From positions 1-55,490 of the forward strand of contig PHBS01000004.1 of NCBI GenBank assembly GCA_002841995.1: 55,490 bases of DNA, written 5' to 3'. Source of the stretch: Chloroflexi bacterium HGW-Chloroflexi-8. Lineage in GTDB: Bacteria; Chloroflexota; Anaerolineae; Anaerolineales; Anaerolineaceae. The notes beneath the pieces were generated by a model. It saw only the letters and a list, made by a program, of their open reading frames with translations. It did not search any database and was not told the DNA's origin. Both the position numbers and the translations under genes were made by a program. Shown one piece after another: positions 25,115-34,055 of the stretch (within the stretch, counting starts at the first letter, position 1; each line of letters starts with the position of its first letter).

Positions 25115-26511
25115 TTTTCTTCGTCAATTCCAGTAAAATTGATATGGAAAGTTGTACCCTTTCGAATTTGACTAGATACCGCAATCGTTCCTTTGTGTGC
25201 TTTCACGATCTCTTGAACGATCGATAACCCTAACCCAAAACCTTGGGTGGTACGCGATTCATCCACTCGATAAAACCGATCAAAAATATGCGTCAGGTGT
25301 TCTTGGTCTATCCCCCGACCCGTATCAGAAATGGATATTTCGATACTATTTTTATCGTTCTTATTGGCGTCTGTAACAATTTCACCATGTTCCGTGTATT
25401 TGATAGCGTTATCCAATAAATTGACAAATGCCCTGATCAAAGCATCACTGTTTCCAAAAAGATAAAGACCGCGCTGGATATTCTGTTTGAGCATTAACCC
25501 CTTGGATTCAGCCAATGGCCGTAATGATTCATTCAGATCGACGAGTAAGTGTGAAAGATCCACTTTTTCATAAGAGGTAATCGGACGAGAATCACCACGG
25601 GCGATATAGAGTAAATCCTCGGTCAATGCTCTCAGGCGGCCTGTTTCTTCCAGCAGATCATCCATGGCTCTTTCGTACTCTTCGGGAGATCGTGGTTTAC
25701 CACGAGTAACACTCAAGATCGCTTGCATGGCAGCCAGCGGAGTGCGCAACTCGTGCGAGGCATCTGAAGTAAATTGGTGTTCACGATTAAATCCCTCTTC
25801 CAGACGTGAGAGCATGTTATCAAAAGTTGTGGCCAGACGTCCAATTTCATCATCATTTCCCTGCAGGTTAAGACGAGCTGATAGATCTTCGGTGGAAATT
25901 CTTTGTGCTGTTTGAGTGATTTGATCAATTGGGGATAGAGCTCGCGCCGCCAGAAAATAACCACTGAACGCTGAAACGATCAGAAGCACAGGGATACTAA
26001 TTAACAACGCTAATAGAAGGCGATCCAAAGTCTCATGAAGTGTCGCCAGACTTTGCATCACTTGAATAATTCCAACAATGTTCTGATTTTCAATAATTGG
26101 GGCTGTATAAACCCTAACTGATTTCGAATCATTTAAATTAATTGTGCCAAAACCGGAAATTTTATTGGACGCGTTTTGGATGCTGGTATGATCAATAATC
26201 AGGTTACGGTACGGTCCTACGGATTGAAGCAAGTCTCCGTTCGTTGATAGAATTCGTACTGTAAATCCTTTTTCACGAAGATCAGCAGTTGAACTTTCAG
26301 GCAAGCTATCTGAAAAATTTACCTTACCATTTTCAATATTGACTGCAGCAATTGCTTGGGATGTACTGAACTTTATTGAATCATCTATTGAAATAGATAA
26401 TCCCTGCCACATACTGATATAAACAAAAGTCCCAAAAAGGATTAGGACGATCAGCATCATCACGGTGGTCCAAAGCGCAAAACGTACCCGTAAAGTTCTA
26501 AATCGTTTCAT
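25111..26511 (-). CDS. Two-component sensor histidine kinase
   Basis: I start it at the ATG at 26511 ('MKRFRTLRVRF'), overlapping the regulator gene by 14 bases; an ATG 39 bases upstream is possible. Counting from that longer start, the order is helix (about 26-46), outer sensor domain (47-176), second helix (178-200), HAMP (200-252), HisKA with the phospho-acceptor histidine in 'SDASHELRTPLAAM' (about 266), and HATPase_c with N box 'NLLDNAIKYTE', 'DTGRGID' and 'GFGLGLSIV'. It senses an unknown outer-face or membrane signal and phosphorylates the regulator at 26498. The pairing with PepSY, PAP2 and a double ABC permease points to envelope stress. Confidence 0.93.
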   Translation of the reverse strand: MKRFRTLRVRFALWTTVMMLIVLILFGTFVYISMWQGLSISIDDSIKFSTSQAIAAVNIENGKVNFSDSLPESSTADLREKGFTVRILSTNGDLLQSVGPYRNLIIDHTSIQNASNKISGFGTINLNDSKSVRVYTAPIIENQNIVGIIQVMQSLATLHETLDRLLLALLISIPVLLIVSAFSGYFLAARALSPIDQITQTAQRISTEDLSARLNLQGNDDEIGRLATTFDNMLSRLEEGFNREHQFTSDASHELRTPLAAMQAILSVTRGKPRSPEEYERAMDDLLEETGRLRALTEDLLYIARGDSRPITSYEKVDLSHLLVDLNESLRPLAESKGLMLKQNIQRGLYLFGNSDALIRAFVNLLDNAIKYTEHGEIVTDANKNDKNSIEISISDTGRGIDQEHLTHIFDRFYRVDESRTTQGFGLGLSIVQEIVKAHKGTIAVSSQIRKGTTFHINFTGIDEEK

Positions 26512-27193
26512 CCGAATCGCTTTCAGCGGATATTCTGTAGCCTGAACCACGAATTGTATGGAGGAGCTTTAATTCAAAAGGATCGTCGATCTTGCGCCGC
26601 AAATTACGGATGTAAACATCCACCACATTCGATTGGTTGAATACATCGTAGTTCCATACATGTTCTGCAATTTGGGTTCGACTAAGAACCCGTTCGGGTT
26701 CACGCATTAAACATTCCAACACCGCGAATTCTTTACTGGCTAACGATATGAGTTTTCCTCCCCGTTTAACCCTTTGAGTGAGCGTATCGAGAGTCAGATC
26801 GGCAATTTGCAGAATTGTCTCTTTTGGTGATTCATTGGACCGACGAGACAATGCGCGGAGCCTGGCCAGCAGTTCCTTCACGGCGAATGGCTTAACCAAA
26901 TAGTCATCCGCACCTGCGTCCAAACCCGCAACCCGGTCGTCTATCGAATCGCGTGCGGTCAACATCAAGATTGGGACACGGGATCCTTTTTTGCGTAACT
27001 CCCGACAAACACTGATTCCATCCAACTCAGGTAAAAGAATATCAAGAATGATTAGGTCAAATTCAATGGAGGCTGCCCAATCAAGAGCTTCTTGTCCGGT
27101 ATAGGCAGTATCCACCGCATAACCCTGTTCTTCCAATCCACGTTTGACATAGGCTGATATTTTTCGTTCGTCTTCCACTAATAAAATTCTCAT
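26498..27193 (-). CDS. OmpR/PhoB family response regulator
   Basis: 231 residues. Receiver domain 1-115 with acidic pocket 'EDE' near residue 8, phospho-acceptor D51 in 'DLIILDILLPELDG', T/S switch in 'LMLTAR' and K101 in 'YLVKPF'. The winged-helix DNA-binding domain (about 125-225) ends 'IRGSGYRI', typical of OmpR. Predicted binding sites (ATGAAG, 11-bp period) lie before this gene, before the PepSY gene and before the lipoprotein, so autoregulation is likely. Overlap with the kinase gene shows co-translation. Confidence 0.94.
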   Translation of the reverse strand: MRILLVEDERKISAYVKRGLEEQGYAVDTAYTGQEALDWAASIEFDLIILDILLPELDGISVCRELRKKGSRVPILMLTARDSIDDRVAGLDAGADDYLVKPFAVKELLARLRALSRRSNESPKETILQIADLTLDTLTQRVKRGGKLISLASKEFAVLECLMREPERVLSRTQIAEHVWNYDVFNQSNVVDVYIRNLRRKIDDPFELKLLHTIRGSGYRISAESDSDETI

Positions 27194-27252
27194 TGATTCT
27201 CCACCAGGAAAGAGCGTTGATTATTCCTTCAAGACAAGCATAGCACAACCAG

Positions 27253-27280
27253 ATGAAGTTTGGATGAAGAAAAGATGAAA
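27253..27280 (-). promoter_or_regulatory. Predicted response-regulator site before the regulator gene
   Basis: ATGAAG at 27253 and 27264 and ATGAAA at 27275, exact 11-bp period, 60-90 bases before the start of the OmpR-type regulator. Confidence 0.65.
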
Positions 27281-27296
27281 ACTATCATTAAATAAA

Positions 27297-27327
27297 ATAC
27301 TCCCCCAGCAGAAACCGGAGGAGTAAG
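27297..27327 (-). terminator. Likely terminator of the PepSY gene
   Basis: On the - strand TACTCC and GGAGTA, extended by further G-C pairs, form a stem of 6-9 bp followed by TTTTATTT. It lies about 30 bases after the stop of the PepSY gene, so part of the transcription may end before the regulator. Confidence 0.6.
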
Positions 27328-27355
27328 TAACGCCATTGATAACGATAAGGTTTAG

Positions 27356-27838
27356 TTAATTTCCTCCTTCAAATTGGCCATCACCGACCTGATCTACACC
27401 GAGAACGACGCCACTCATGGCATCCACTTTTACATCGCTGCCATTTAGATCCACGCTATAGACCAACTTGCCATTTTCGTCATCCAGAGTTGCAGTTCCA
27501 GAAGCGGTGGTATTTAAGTATGTTTGGGCTGCCTGAATGGCTGCATCCGATGTGATGGCAGGGGTACTTGATGGAACCTCATCAATACCATCACTTCCTT
27601 CGGTCACAGCAGCTCCGCTACCATCAGCAATGCCATCCTCAACTTGCTCTCCCACCTGTTCCTCAACATTGTCAGTATCCGAGCCGGCTACCTGTTCGCT
27701 GTCAGGTGCTTCAGTGACCTGTGCTTGAGGGACAGGTTGAGTGCCATTCCGGGCATGGACTTTGGTACTTACAAATCCCGTGACCCCGATTACCATCATT
27801 GCAATCATGGCTAATGCCAAAAACTTGTTGATTTTCAT
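27356..27838 (-). CDS. Secreted PepSY domain protein
   Basis: 160 residues. Signal peptide about 1-30 ('GFVSTKVHA'), an acidic Gln/Asp/Glu/Gly-rich linker (31-95), and one PepSY domain (about 97-150): 'DAAIQAAQTYLNTTASG' for the helix and 'GKLVYSVDLNGSDVKVDAMSGVVL' region for the strands. PepSY domains inhibit or regulate peptidases, and such genes often sit beside two-component systems. Two ATGAAG boxes with an 11-bp period (27921-27937) lie upstream. Confidence 0.85.
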   Translation of the reverse strand: MKINKFLALAMIAMMVIGVTGFVSTKVHARNGTQPVPQAQVTEAPDSEQVAGSDTDNVEEQVGEQVEDGIADGSGAAVTEGSDGIDEVPSSTPAITSDAAIQAAQTYLNTTASGTATLDDENGKLVYSVDLNGSDVKVDAMSGVVLGVDQVGDGQFEGGN

Positions 27839-27920
27839 GTTTACTCCTTTGTTTGACTTGGCTAACGGACTTTTTTACTATGGTTTTCGTCCGTTGTTAG
27901 TCTAAATATAACCGTGACAA

Positions 27921-27937
27921 ATGAAGTAACCATGAAG
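27921..27937 (-). promoter_or_regulatory. Predicted response-regulator site before the PepSY gene
   Basis: ATGAAG at 27921 and 27932, 11-bp period. Between it and the gene an inverted repeat AACGGAC ... GTCCGTT (27864-27896 zone) could be a further operator. Confidence 0.55.
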
Positions 27938-28105
27938 CAGTAATTAAGGCTTCTTCAACAATAAAGGGTGCTGAATTAAAAAATGTGTTTTTCGTTTCTT
28001 CATATATCAATTTTGATATTAACATCACATATCAACCTATCGAAAATAATAGGTTGTAAGTGTTTAGATACTCAGTTATCCTTTGATTTACTTATTAATC
28101 AAAAA

Positions 28106-28594
28106 ATCAACGCATGTTTAAACCAAAAACGCCCCAAATAGGGTGCTTGGTAAATAATAGAGGGGAGTGGACAGTGTACCCACTTGGGTATTCGAACCAC
28201 TACCCTATCGGGCACTATGTAACCTCCGGGTTACATAGTGCCCGGTAGGGTATGAACAAAGATCCTGAATCCGTGCCACACTTGTGCCCCTGAGCAAAGC
28301 GGAGTGGGTGTGCGGCGGGTATTGCAAAACAGCAACACCCCCAAAAGGGGGCAAGCCAAACGACTCTGGTCAATGCTTCCACAAGTGGATTCATCGAGAT
28401 GCCCGGCACGCAGCAGTCCCACAAGTGGATGATAGAGCTAACTGATTTGAGTATTGTAGCTGTAGTACAAGGGTTCGTTAAGAAACTTTTTATTGTTGAA
28501 GCTGCCATCTGCATTGGCAGTTATTGTGGTTAATTCACCTATATTCCTCGACACCGCTCGCCAAGACAGATGTGCAATGGTCAGGTGATTTGAC
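28106..28594. repeat. Non-coding repeat B, tRNA-like remnant with inserted hairpins
   Basis: Same block order as repeat A (19188-19450) but longer by about 230 bases because of inserted sequence: the long inverted repeat at 28201-28252, a 24-base insert after TTGTGC, a CCCCC-AAAA-GGGGG hairpin (28336-28350) and two copies of CACAAGTGGAT (about 28380 and 28419). Together A and B bracket the 9-kb block 19545-27838. Confidence 0.7.
28201..28252. repeat. 24-bp near-perfect inverted repeat
   Basis: The left arm starts TACCCTATCGGGCACTATG and the right arm is its complement with one mismatch (23 of 24 pairs) around a 4-base TCCG loop. It splits the tRNA-like part of repeat B between the T-arm and anticodon-arm remnants. 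Confidence 0.8.
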
Positions 28595-28847
28595 TTTATT
28601 ACTTATGGCGAATGCACCATTGAATCTAAAGTACTAGACCTTAATTTTGTAAATTCCATTTGACTTTACTTTGAATGAAACGCTTTATGGTAAATTGAAT
28701 CAGTATGCAAACCCAGAAACACCAATAATCTCATACCCATATCATTAATAGGGGCCTGAAGAACCATTAGGGTTAAATAATGGAGGTTCTTGCGCTGCTA
28801 AAACTGAGAACCGTTTTACCCAACCGGAGTTTCATCCAAAACTGCCG

Positions 28848-29390
28848 TTAGCTCATGGTAGTTGCAATAATAGCAGCCGACGCGGAGCTATCCATGCACA
28901 TCATCACGGTCAAATACCACCCCAACGATACCATCCAAGGCATTTCAGGGATATTTTTTGCGATGGGATGAATCACTGTCGCCGAGGACATGTGTAGAAA
29001 TCCGCCAATTTTACTGTAACTAATCAAAGGCTCCCCCGACTCCATCGTAAACTCATAATGGGTCGACCAAAAGTTGGTGTTGGCTGGATACTTTCTTCCA
29101 TCAGGAAATTGAAGTGTTCCCCCACCCTTCCAGGTATTGTTTTCGAAAAAGGCGAGGTCTGTCTCTGATTCATTCGCACGAATCGTAGCTTTTGTTTGGA
29201 AGAATCCCACTCGTTTAAATGTCCAAGTACCCTCAGCACATGTTGCGGTGGCAAAGGATCCAAATGAACTTCGAAACCGCAGGGTTGCGATTACTTCATC
29301 ACCTGCGCGCAATTCGTATTCCATCCTTGATCCGTTAGGCTGGACCCATTTCAACTCTTGCCCAACAAATTCAGCTGTCCTTTTCACCAT
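28848..29390 (-). CDS. LURP1/tubby-like domain protein
   Basis: 180 residues. Beta-rich, with repeated strand pairs such as 'ELRAGDEVIATLRFRSSFGSFATA', 'GTWTFKRVGFFQTKATIR' and 'LQFPDGRKYPANTNFWSTHYEF', the pattern of the LURP-one/tubby-like beta-barrel, with 'EPLISYSKIG' next. The C-terminus (about 150-175) is hydrophobic ('LGWYLTVMMCMD') and may be the barrel's central helix or a membrane anchor. Such proteins bind phospholipids in other organisms; here the role is unknown. The domain call rests on pattern only. A good AAAGGAGG site precedes the start. Confidence 0.6.
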   Translation of the reverse strand: MVKRTAEFVGQELKWVQPNGSRMEYELRAGDEVIATLRFRSSFGSFATATCAEGTWTFKRVGFFQTKATIRANESETDLAFFENNTWKGGGTLQFPDGRKYPANTNFWSTHYEFTMESGEPLISYSKIGGFLHMSSATVIHPIAKNIPEMPWMVSLGWYLTVMMCMDSSASAAIIATTMS

Positions 29391-29484
29391 TAACCTCCTT
29401 TGACCTTTTTTATTAGTATAGTATGGTGGATTTAACGTGTAATTAACGCCCTATTCTTTTATTGTTAAATCCCTTCATTCGGGA

Positions 29485-30210
29485 TTACAAAGCCACCAGG
29501 AATAACCCGGTAAAAATGATCACATCCTGTAAGAAATGGATGAACCAAGCCCAGAAGAGCCCATTTGTCTCTTGAATCGACTTTGCCAGCAGCCACCCCA
29601 GGAATCCGGCCATCAGCGAGCCAATAATACCACCCGGAACGCCAAAATAGTGTGGGATGGCAAAAAGCAGCGCAGAAGCTATAGGGATGATCCATGCTGG
29701 AGCCTGACCATGCATGGCAGTGACCAGACTGAGCCTGGTAATGGCTTCTTCGGTAAACGCATTCATCATCGAGAAGAGAAGAATAAAAGGCAAATAACGT
29801 ATATTCTCACTTTGGAGAGTTTGTCCCCTAGCCACGTTCAAGTAGATGAAGATGCCAGTTACTATCGACACAATGATCGCAAAATTAACCCCAACTATTT
29901 TCCATGTATCGGTATTTTTAATGCCCAACCATCTAACATGACCTGCCGGTGCGTTAAGCGTTCCGACTTTGTAGAAAATCTTCGTATTCTTTTTTGAAAA
30001 AAGAACCGTGACGAAAAGAATGAATATTGCAATTGCCAGGGTTACGAATTGATATTTGAGCTTTTGATCGATAAAGTCATTACCAACAATGGGTCCAGCA
30101 ATCAGTTTGGACACCGCATCTGCCACGAAAGGGCCAAAATAGAGCAAGCTTAATGTCCCAACCACGATGAAAGGGAGTGCCAGATATTGTGATTTCGAAG
30201 TTGACAGCAT
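29485..30210 (-). CDS. CPBP family intramembrane metalloprotease
   Basis: 241 residues with seven or eight helices. EExxxR in 'NAFTEEAITRLSLV', FxxxH in 'LLFAIPHYFGVPGG' and the third histidine in 'WFIHFLQDVIIF' keep the CPBP active site. It is the fourth CPBP gene in the window and sits directly after a PadR-type regulator gene on the same strand (41 bases apart), so the regulator probably controls it. Confidence 0.85.
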   Translation of the reverse strand: MLSTSKSQYLALPFIVVGTLSLLYFGPFVADAVSKLIAGPIVGNDFIDQKLKYQFVTLAIAIFILFVTVLFSKKNTKIFYKVGTLNAPAGHVRWLGIKNTDTWKIVGVNFAIIVSIVTGIFIYLNVARGQTLQSENIRYLPFILLFSMMNAFTEEAITRLSLVTAMHGQAPAWIIPIASALLFAIPHYFGVPGGIIGSLMAGFLGWLLAKSIQETNGLFWAWFIHFLQDVIIFTGLFLVAL

Positions 30211-30251
30211 GGATTATCTATCTTTCGTTTAATTAATTACAAAGTGATGTT

Positions 30252-30806
30252 TCACGATAGTTCGCTTTCAACCAACTGGATCGCTTCTTCCAACCAGGCG
30301 ATACTGGTGCGGGTCTGCTCGGCGCCGAAGCGGCGGATCAATTCCCAGAATATCCCTTCTCGCTTTTGCCCGGTTACACGAATCGTATCCTGAATAAATC
30401 CCGCGACTTCCACTTCCACACGACTCAAATAAGCGCGCCGAAGCTCGAGCTGCAATCGTAGTTGGGAAAGGATCACCTGTTTGTTTAACGCGCCGGCAAA
30501 AAATAGATGCAGCAACACCGGATCTTTATCGGGGAGCACTTCATCCAGCGGTTCAGAGAGCCATTGCAATAAAACGGCTCGCCCCTGGTTGGTAATATTG
30601 TAAATTTTCTTATCCGGCTTTCCAGCTTGAGGCTCACATATCACAGTCAACAGGCCGTCTTTTTCCATCTTCTTTAGCTGAGGGTATATCTGGCTTAGTT
30701 CTGCATGCCAGAACATCTGGGTCGATGTATCCAGTAGTTTTTTTAAGTCATACCCGGTCATCGGACCATAATTGAGAAAACCGAGCAAAGCGTATTGAAG
30801 GGTCAT
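30252..30806 (-). CDS. PadR family transcriptional regulator
   Basis: 184 residues. N-terminal winged helix (about 1-85): 'LLGFLNYGPMTGYDLKKLLD', 'IYPQLKKMEKDGLLT' and 'KKIYNITNQGRAVLLQWL' are the classic PadR pattern. The C-terminal helical Vir_act_alpha_C-type domain (90-180) makes the dimer. PadR proteins repress nearby transporters or detoxification genes until a ligand or phenolic compound binds; here the likely target is the CPBP gene just downstream. A perfect 20-bp AT palindrome lies about 110 bases upstream. Confidence 0.9.
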   Translation of the reverse strand: MTLQYALLGFLNYGPMTGYDLKKLLDTSTQMFWHAELSQIYPQLKKMEKDGLLTVICEPQAGKPDKKIYNITNQGRAVLLQWLSEPLDEVLPDKDPVLLHLFFAGALNKQVILSQLRLQLELRRAYLSRVEVEVAGFIQDTIRVTGQKREGIFWELIRRFGAEQTRTSIAWLEEAIQLVESELS

Positions 30807-32168
30807 CGCTGTTTCACCTAATTACTTTCCATAAATATCAACCACAGGGTTTTTGGAGAAGATCGATTGTTTTTTTTATTCTTCTTACCTTAAAACTTCT
30901 TATATAGAATAATTATATATAAATATTTATATATGTCAAGGAAATGCCATTTTCGATAAAGCCCTTGGGTTGGAAGTTATTAAATAAAAATACCCTCGAT
31001 CTCTGGAAAGTGCTTAGGATTTCAAACAAATGGTTCGTATAACCGGTCAAAATTTATACCTGTAATCGATCATACCCGCTTGCTCACCGTCATTGCGTAT
31101 CTTGCGAATTACATATTTACCTTGCCACGGGAAAAGTGAAAGCAGCCGAATTTAGAAATGTGGTGAGGTATCTTAGGGTCGATGATTACATGGAAGGGTA
31201 ATTCCCATTAAAACAAAATAGCAGCCTTTGCCAACTTCTTTTATCCTTCTAGATGAAGTGCTTTTTGAATAAATTAACGGAACAAGGATCTTATCAACTG
31301 ATCACAAGGCTTTGAGTCTATTTCTTGAGATCGTGTGTATAACGAGACAATTTATACAAGCTAGGCTTGTAATTGGCAAGATCAGTTAGCATTCTCTTAA
31401 AAATATGTGATACCAGGTCGTCTGCAATTTTGGCATTGTTGACCCGATAAAGAACATATTTGTAAACGAGCGAGAAGAAGTAGTCATAAAGCGGGGCGGA
31501 AGCTGTGGATCTGCTGTTGCTGTGGTTATCAGAGCCGACTCATCGACAGGTTGTTTTATGTTTAAAGCGATCCTATTCATGCAGTCTCCAGTGAAATCCC
31601 GGGTTTCTACAAGTAAGTTCTTTTCTTCAGAACATTGTATTACCTGAAATTGTAATGAATTCAAGTTCGAAAGATGGGTGGAAGACCCACGAAAAAATGA
31701 TTTCCATTTAGCAGGCAAGGTATGCTCCGTGGATTATGTAAATGCACCCAGACAACTATTGAAATGAGCCATTGTAATAGACAAACACCCCAATGATCAA
31801 ATCCGTTTTGAACGACGACAATATTGCCATCCGGTTAATGGATAACCTAGAAATGGGGGTTAAACTAGAGACGGCTTGAGGCTAGAACTTCTTCGATTTC
31901 TTTTATAGAAAGGGTTCATTTCTATTTGGTGGCCAACCCAGCAGTAATTCGAATTATGGGAATTTGTAGATGGTTAATTCTGTAATTAGCCTCTATTCGG
32001 TTCTGTTCTTCCATATAAATAGTTTAGAATAAATAGTTTAGACTTTTTGCAATGTATAAAAGACGTGATCAGAATTTTGTATTTCCAATCTTTTACACAT
32101 TAGGGTTAAAAGTTATATTGGAGCACAATAAATGAACTCATCTTCATCAGCTCTAAACGCAGATAATT
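30807..32168. other. Long intergenic stretch without recognisable genes
   Basis: About 1.36 kb. Near the PadR gene it holds an AT palindrome (30914-30936 zone). The 110-codon - strand frame at 31386-31718 has no domain, no ribosome site of note and no helix pattern; I do not accept it. The rest looks like decayed sequence without a clear origin and marks the border to the AT-rich polysaccharide cluster. Confidence 0.55.
30914..30935. promoter_or_regulatory. Perfect AT palindrome, candidate PadR operator
   Basis: ATATATAAATATTTATATAT is its own complement over 20 bases and lies about 110 bases before the start of the PadR gene. PadR sites are AT-rich dyads, so autoregulation is possible; it could also simply be an AT-rich promoter. 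Confidence 0.4.
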
Positions 32169-33860
32169 TTATGGATTTAAATTTATGATCACCGGCTCCA
32201 ACGTTAATCTTATCGAAATACTGTTGTTAATTAATCCATCCAAATCCCCAGAACCGCCATCTGTAATCGATTGGTTTACCACACCACCTTCGGGACCAGG
32301 GCGATAGACCAATTGAATATTAGTTTTTCCAGAAATCGTCATGTTGGAATTTGCATTCTCATCCACTGTATTGTACCAGGCGATAATTTTCGTTCCTTCA
32401 CAAGGATTAGTGAATTCATAGGCTTCATTACCCGATCCTATATTAATTGTTCTAACGAACCCATACCCATCCAGCTCATTGGTTAAGGTTTGATAAGCAT
32501 AATATGCAGGTTTGGGATTATTATTATCATCCAGTAATCCCTGATAATCATTCGTTGTGACACTCCTCACGATTTTTAATGCATACCAGGTAACATTTTC
32601 TGTTCCCAAAGATAATGCCTGAGCATATACTTTGAAAACGTAACGTGCCTGATTATTCAAATCATAATTCTCCGGATTCTGGTCGACTGGAATAGTTTCT
32701 TCAGTAGTTCCATGATGACCAACTTCACTGATCCATAATGGTTTATCGATACCATAACACGTTTTCATACGGTTAATTAAGTGCGATCCTTTGGCAATCA
32801 CACCCGTCCCATATGTAGAATATGTAAGCCCAATTCCATCACTCACAGGTCCACAAGTAGGCAAGTTTCCTATCGTCCAGCGCTCCCATTCCGGAGCAAA
32901 ATCCTTAAAAAAGTGAAAATTCCAGGCATCAATAGAATTTACGCCATTTCCCTCTGCTGCAAAATCATCAATGAAATACCGATAAAATTTCCCGTCAGGC
33001 GCTTCGCCTACGCCATAAAACCAATCATAAGCTAGTCCGCCCATAATAATTTTTGCGGATGGATCCAGAGATTTAATTAACTGTGCAGCTCCATTTGCGA
33101 GTTCCCCATATCCCGTTCCATTGCGTCCATATGTAACTAAACCACCGCCGCAGCGATAGCCGGGCATCGCATCCGGTTCATTTAATATTTCCCAAACATG
33201 AATATTATAAGGTGCTGTTTTATACCGTCCAACGAGTTCTGATATAAAGTTGTAATAATCACTATTATCACTAATAACATTGGAACAAGCATCATTAGTA
33301 CCAATCTCTCCTGTACCATTCGGATTTACTGCTGCCCAGGCAGGAGGATTTGCGATCGTGGCAATCATCTTTACACCCGTCGATGACACGAGAGAAAGTT
33401 TTTCGTCATACCACGCCCAATTGTGAATTCCTTTATTCTGTTCAATTTGTGCCCAATCGATATAAACTCTCGCCCAACCAGCACCACTATCTGCTAAATA
33501 CGTTACCAAAGTTGAAAAAATTTCATCAAGCTCTTTGATTTGTTCTTCCTTTAATTGATCTATCTCAGCTCGGGTTAATTTGGTCATTAAGGCCGTGGTA
33601 GTCAAATCACTTAACCCGGCAATCTGCACAGAAAATGGAGAATCATAAGGGGATTTACAAAAATTATTAAATATCAGAGGTAGGAATATATTCTGATCCA
33701 GGACAGTTAGATCCGGAATTCCGAATGGATTGGTTTGATTCGTGCCAATCTGGTCTCTTTCACCAGGATCCTGTAAATCTGCAATAACGGAGTTACTTCC
33801 GATAAAGCCAAATAGTAAGAAAGCTACCAAAATTGATATTATTAATTTAATCTTTTGCAT
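32169..33860 (-). CDS. Secreted clan-A glycoside hydrolase-like protein
   Basis: 563 residues from the ATG at 33860, which has GGAG eight bases upstream and opens a clean signal peptide ('MQKIKLIISILVAFLLFGF'); a longer frame adds 29 residues without function. After an 'IFLPLIFNNF' segment, frequent in secreted Chloroflexota proteins, a TIM-barrel glycosidase domain runs from about 80 to 440. The acid/base is likely the Glu in 'WEILNEPDAMPG' and the nucleophile the Glu in 'PLWISEVGHHG'. A C-terminal beta domain (450-563) follows. It resembles GH39/GH5-type enzymes. As part of a polysaccharide cluster it may trim or release the polymer, like PslG. Confidence 0.8.
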   Translation of the reverse strand: MQKIKLIISILVAFLLFGFIGSNSVIADLQDPGERDQIGTNQTNPFGIPDLTVLDQNIFLPLIFNNFCKSPYDSPFSVQIAGLSDLTTTALMTKLTRAEIDQLKEEQIKELDEIFSTLVTYLADSGAGWARVYIDWAQIEQNKGIHNWAWYDEKLSLVSSTGVKMIATIANPPAWAAVNPNGTGEIGTNDACSNVISDNSDYYNFISELVGRYKTAPYNIHVWEILNEPDAMPGYRCGGGLVTYGRNGTGYGELANGAAQLIKSLDPSAKIIMGGLAYDWFYGVGEAPDGKFYRYFIDDFAAEGNGVNSIDAWNFHFFKDFAPEWERWTIGNLPTCGPVSDGIGLTYSTYGTGVIAKGSHLINRMKTCYGIDKPLWISEVGHHGTTEETIPVDQNPENYDLNNQARYVFKVYAQALSLGTENVTWYALKIVRSVTTNDYQGLLDDNNNPKPAYYAYQTLTNELDGYGFVRTINIGSGNEAYEFTNPCEGTKIIAWYNTVDENANSNMTISGKTNIQLVYRPGPEGGVVNQSITDGGSGDLDGLINNSISIRLTLEPVIINLNP

Positions 33861-34055
33861 AAATTTACTCCACACCAACAAAACATGAACAGAATTCTTT
33901 TGATCAGTATTATCTACCAATTTTATCAGGTTTAATCGATCAAACAATTAATCACTAATATATGATCATGATTCGTATTAATTCAGCGATCGAATGATTT
34001 ATAAATAACCATGATTGTCAAATCTAAAATCAAATGTTTGATAGAAGGATAAACT

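Larger units (their letters stand above)
27938..28847. other. Non-coding stretch holding repeat B
   Basis: About 900 bases without a credible gene. It holds a small hairpin (CAACCTAT/ATAGGTTG, 28033-28056), repeat B, and after it a short inverted repeat (GCTGCCATCTGCATTGGCAG zone near 28501). The frames at 28215-28514 read through the hairpins of repeat B and are not genes. Confidence 0.6.

Noticed and set aside
28215-28514. Two minus-strand frames within repeat B
   Set aside because: They run through hairpins and tRNA-like sequence, and the blocks conserved with repeat A do not preserve a reading frame.
18960-28600. CRISPR array, because of several repeats and hairpins in 19-28 kb
   Set aside because: The repeats are few, of different length and far apart; there is no regular repeat-spacer pattern and no cas gene.
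31386-31718. 110-codon minus-strand frame in the gene-free stretch
   Set aside because: No domain, no signal peptide, no good ribosome site; composition like the surrounding non-coding DNA.
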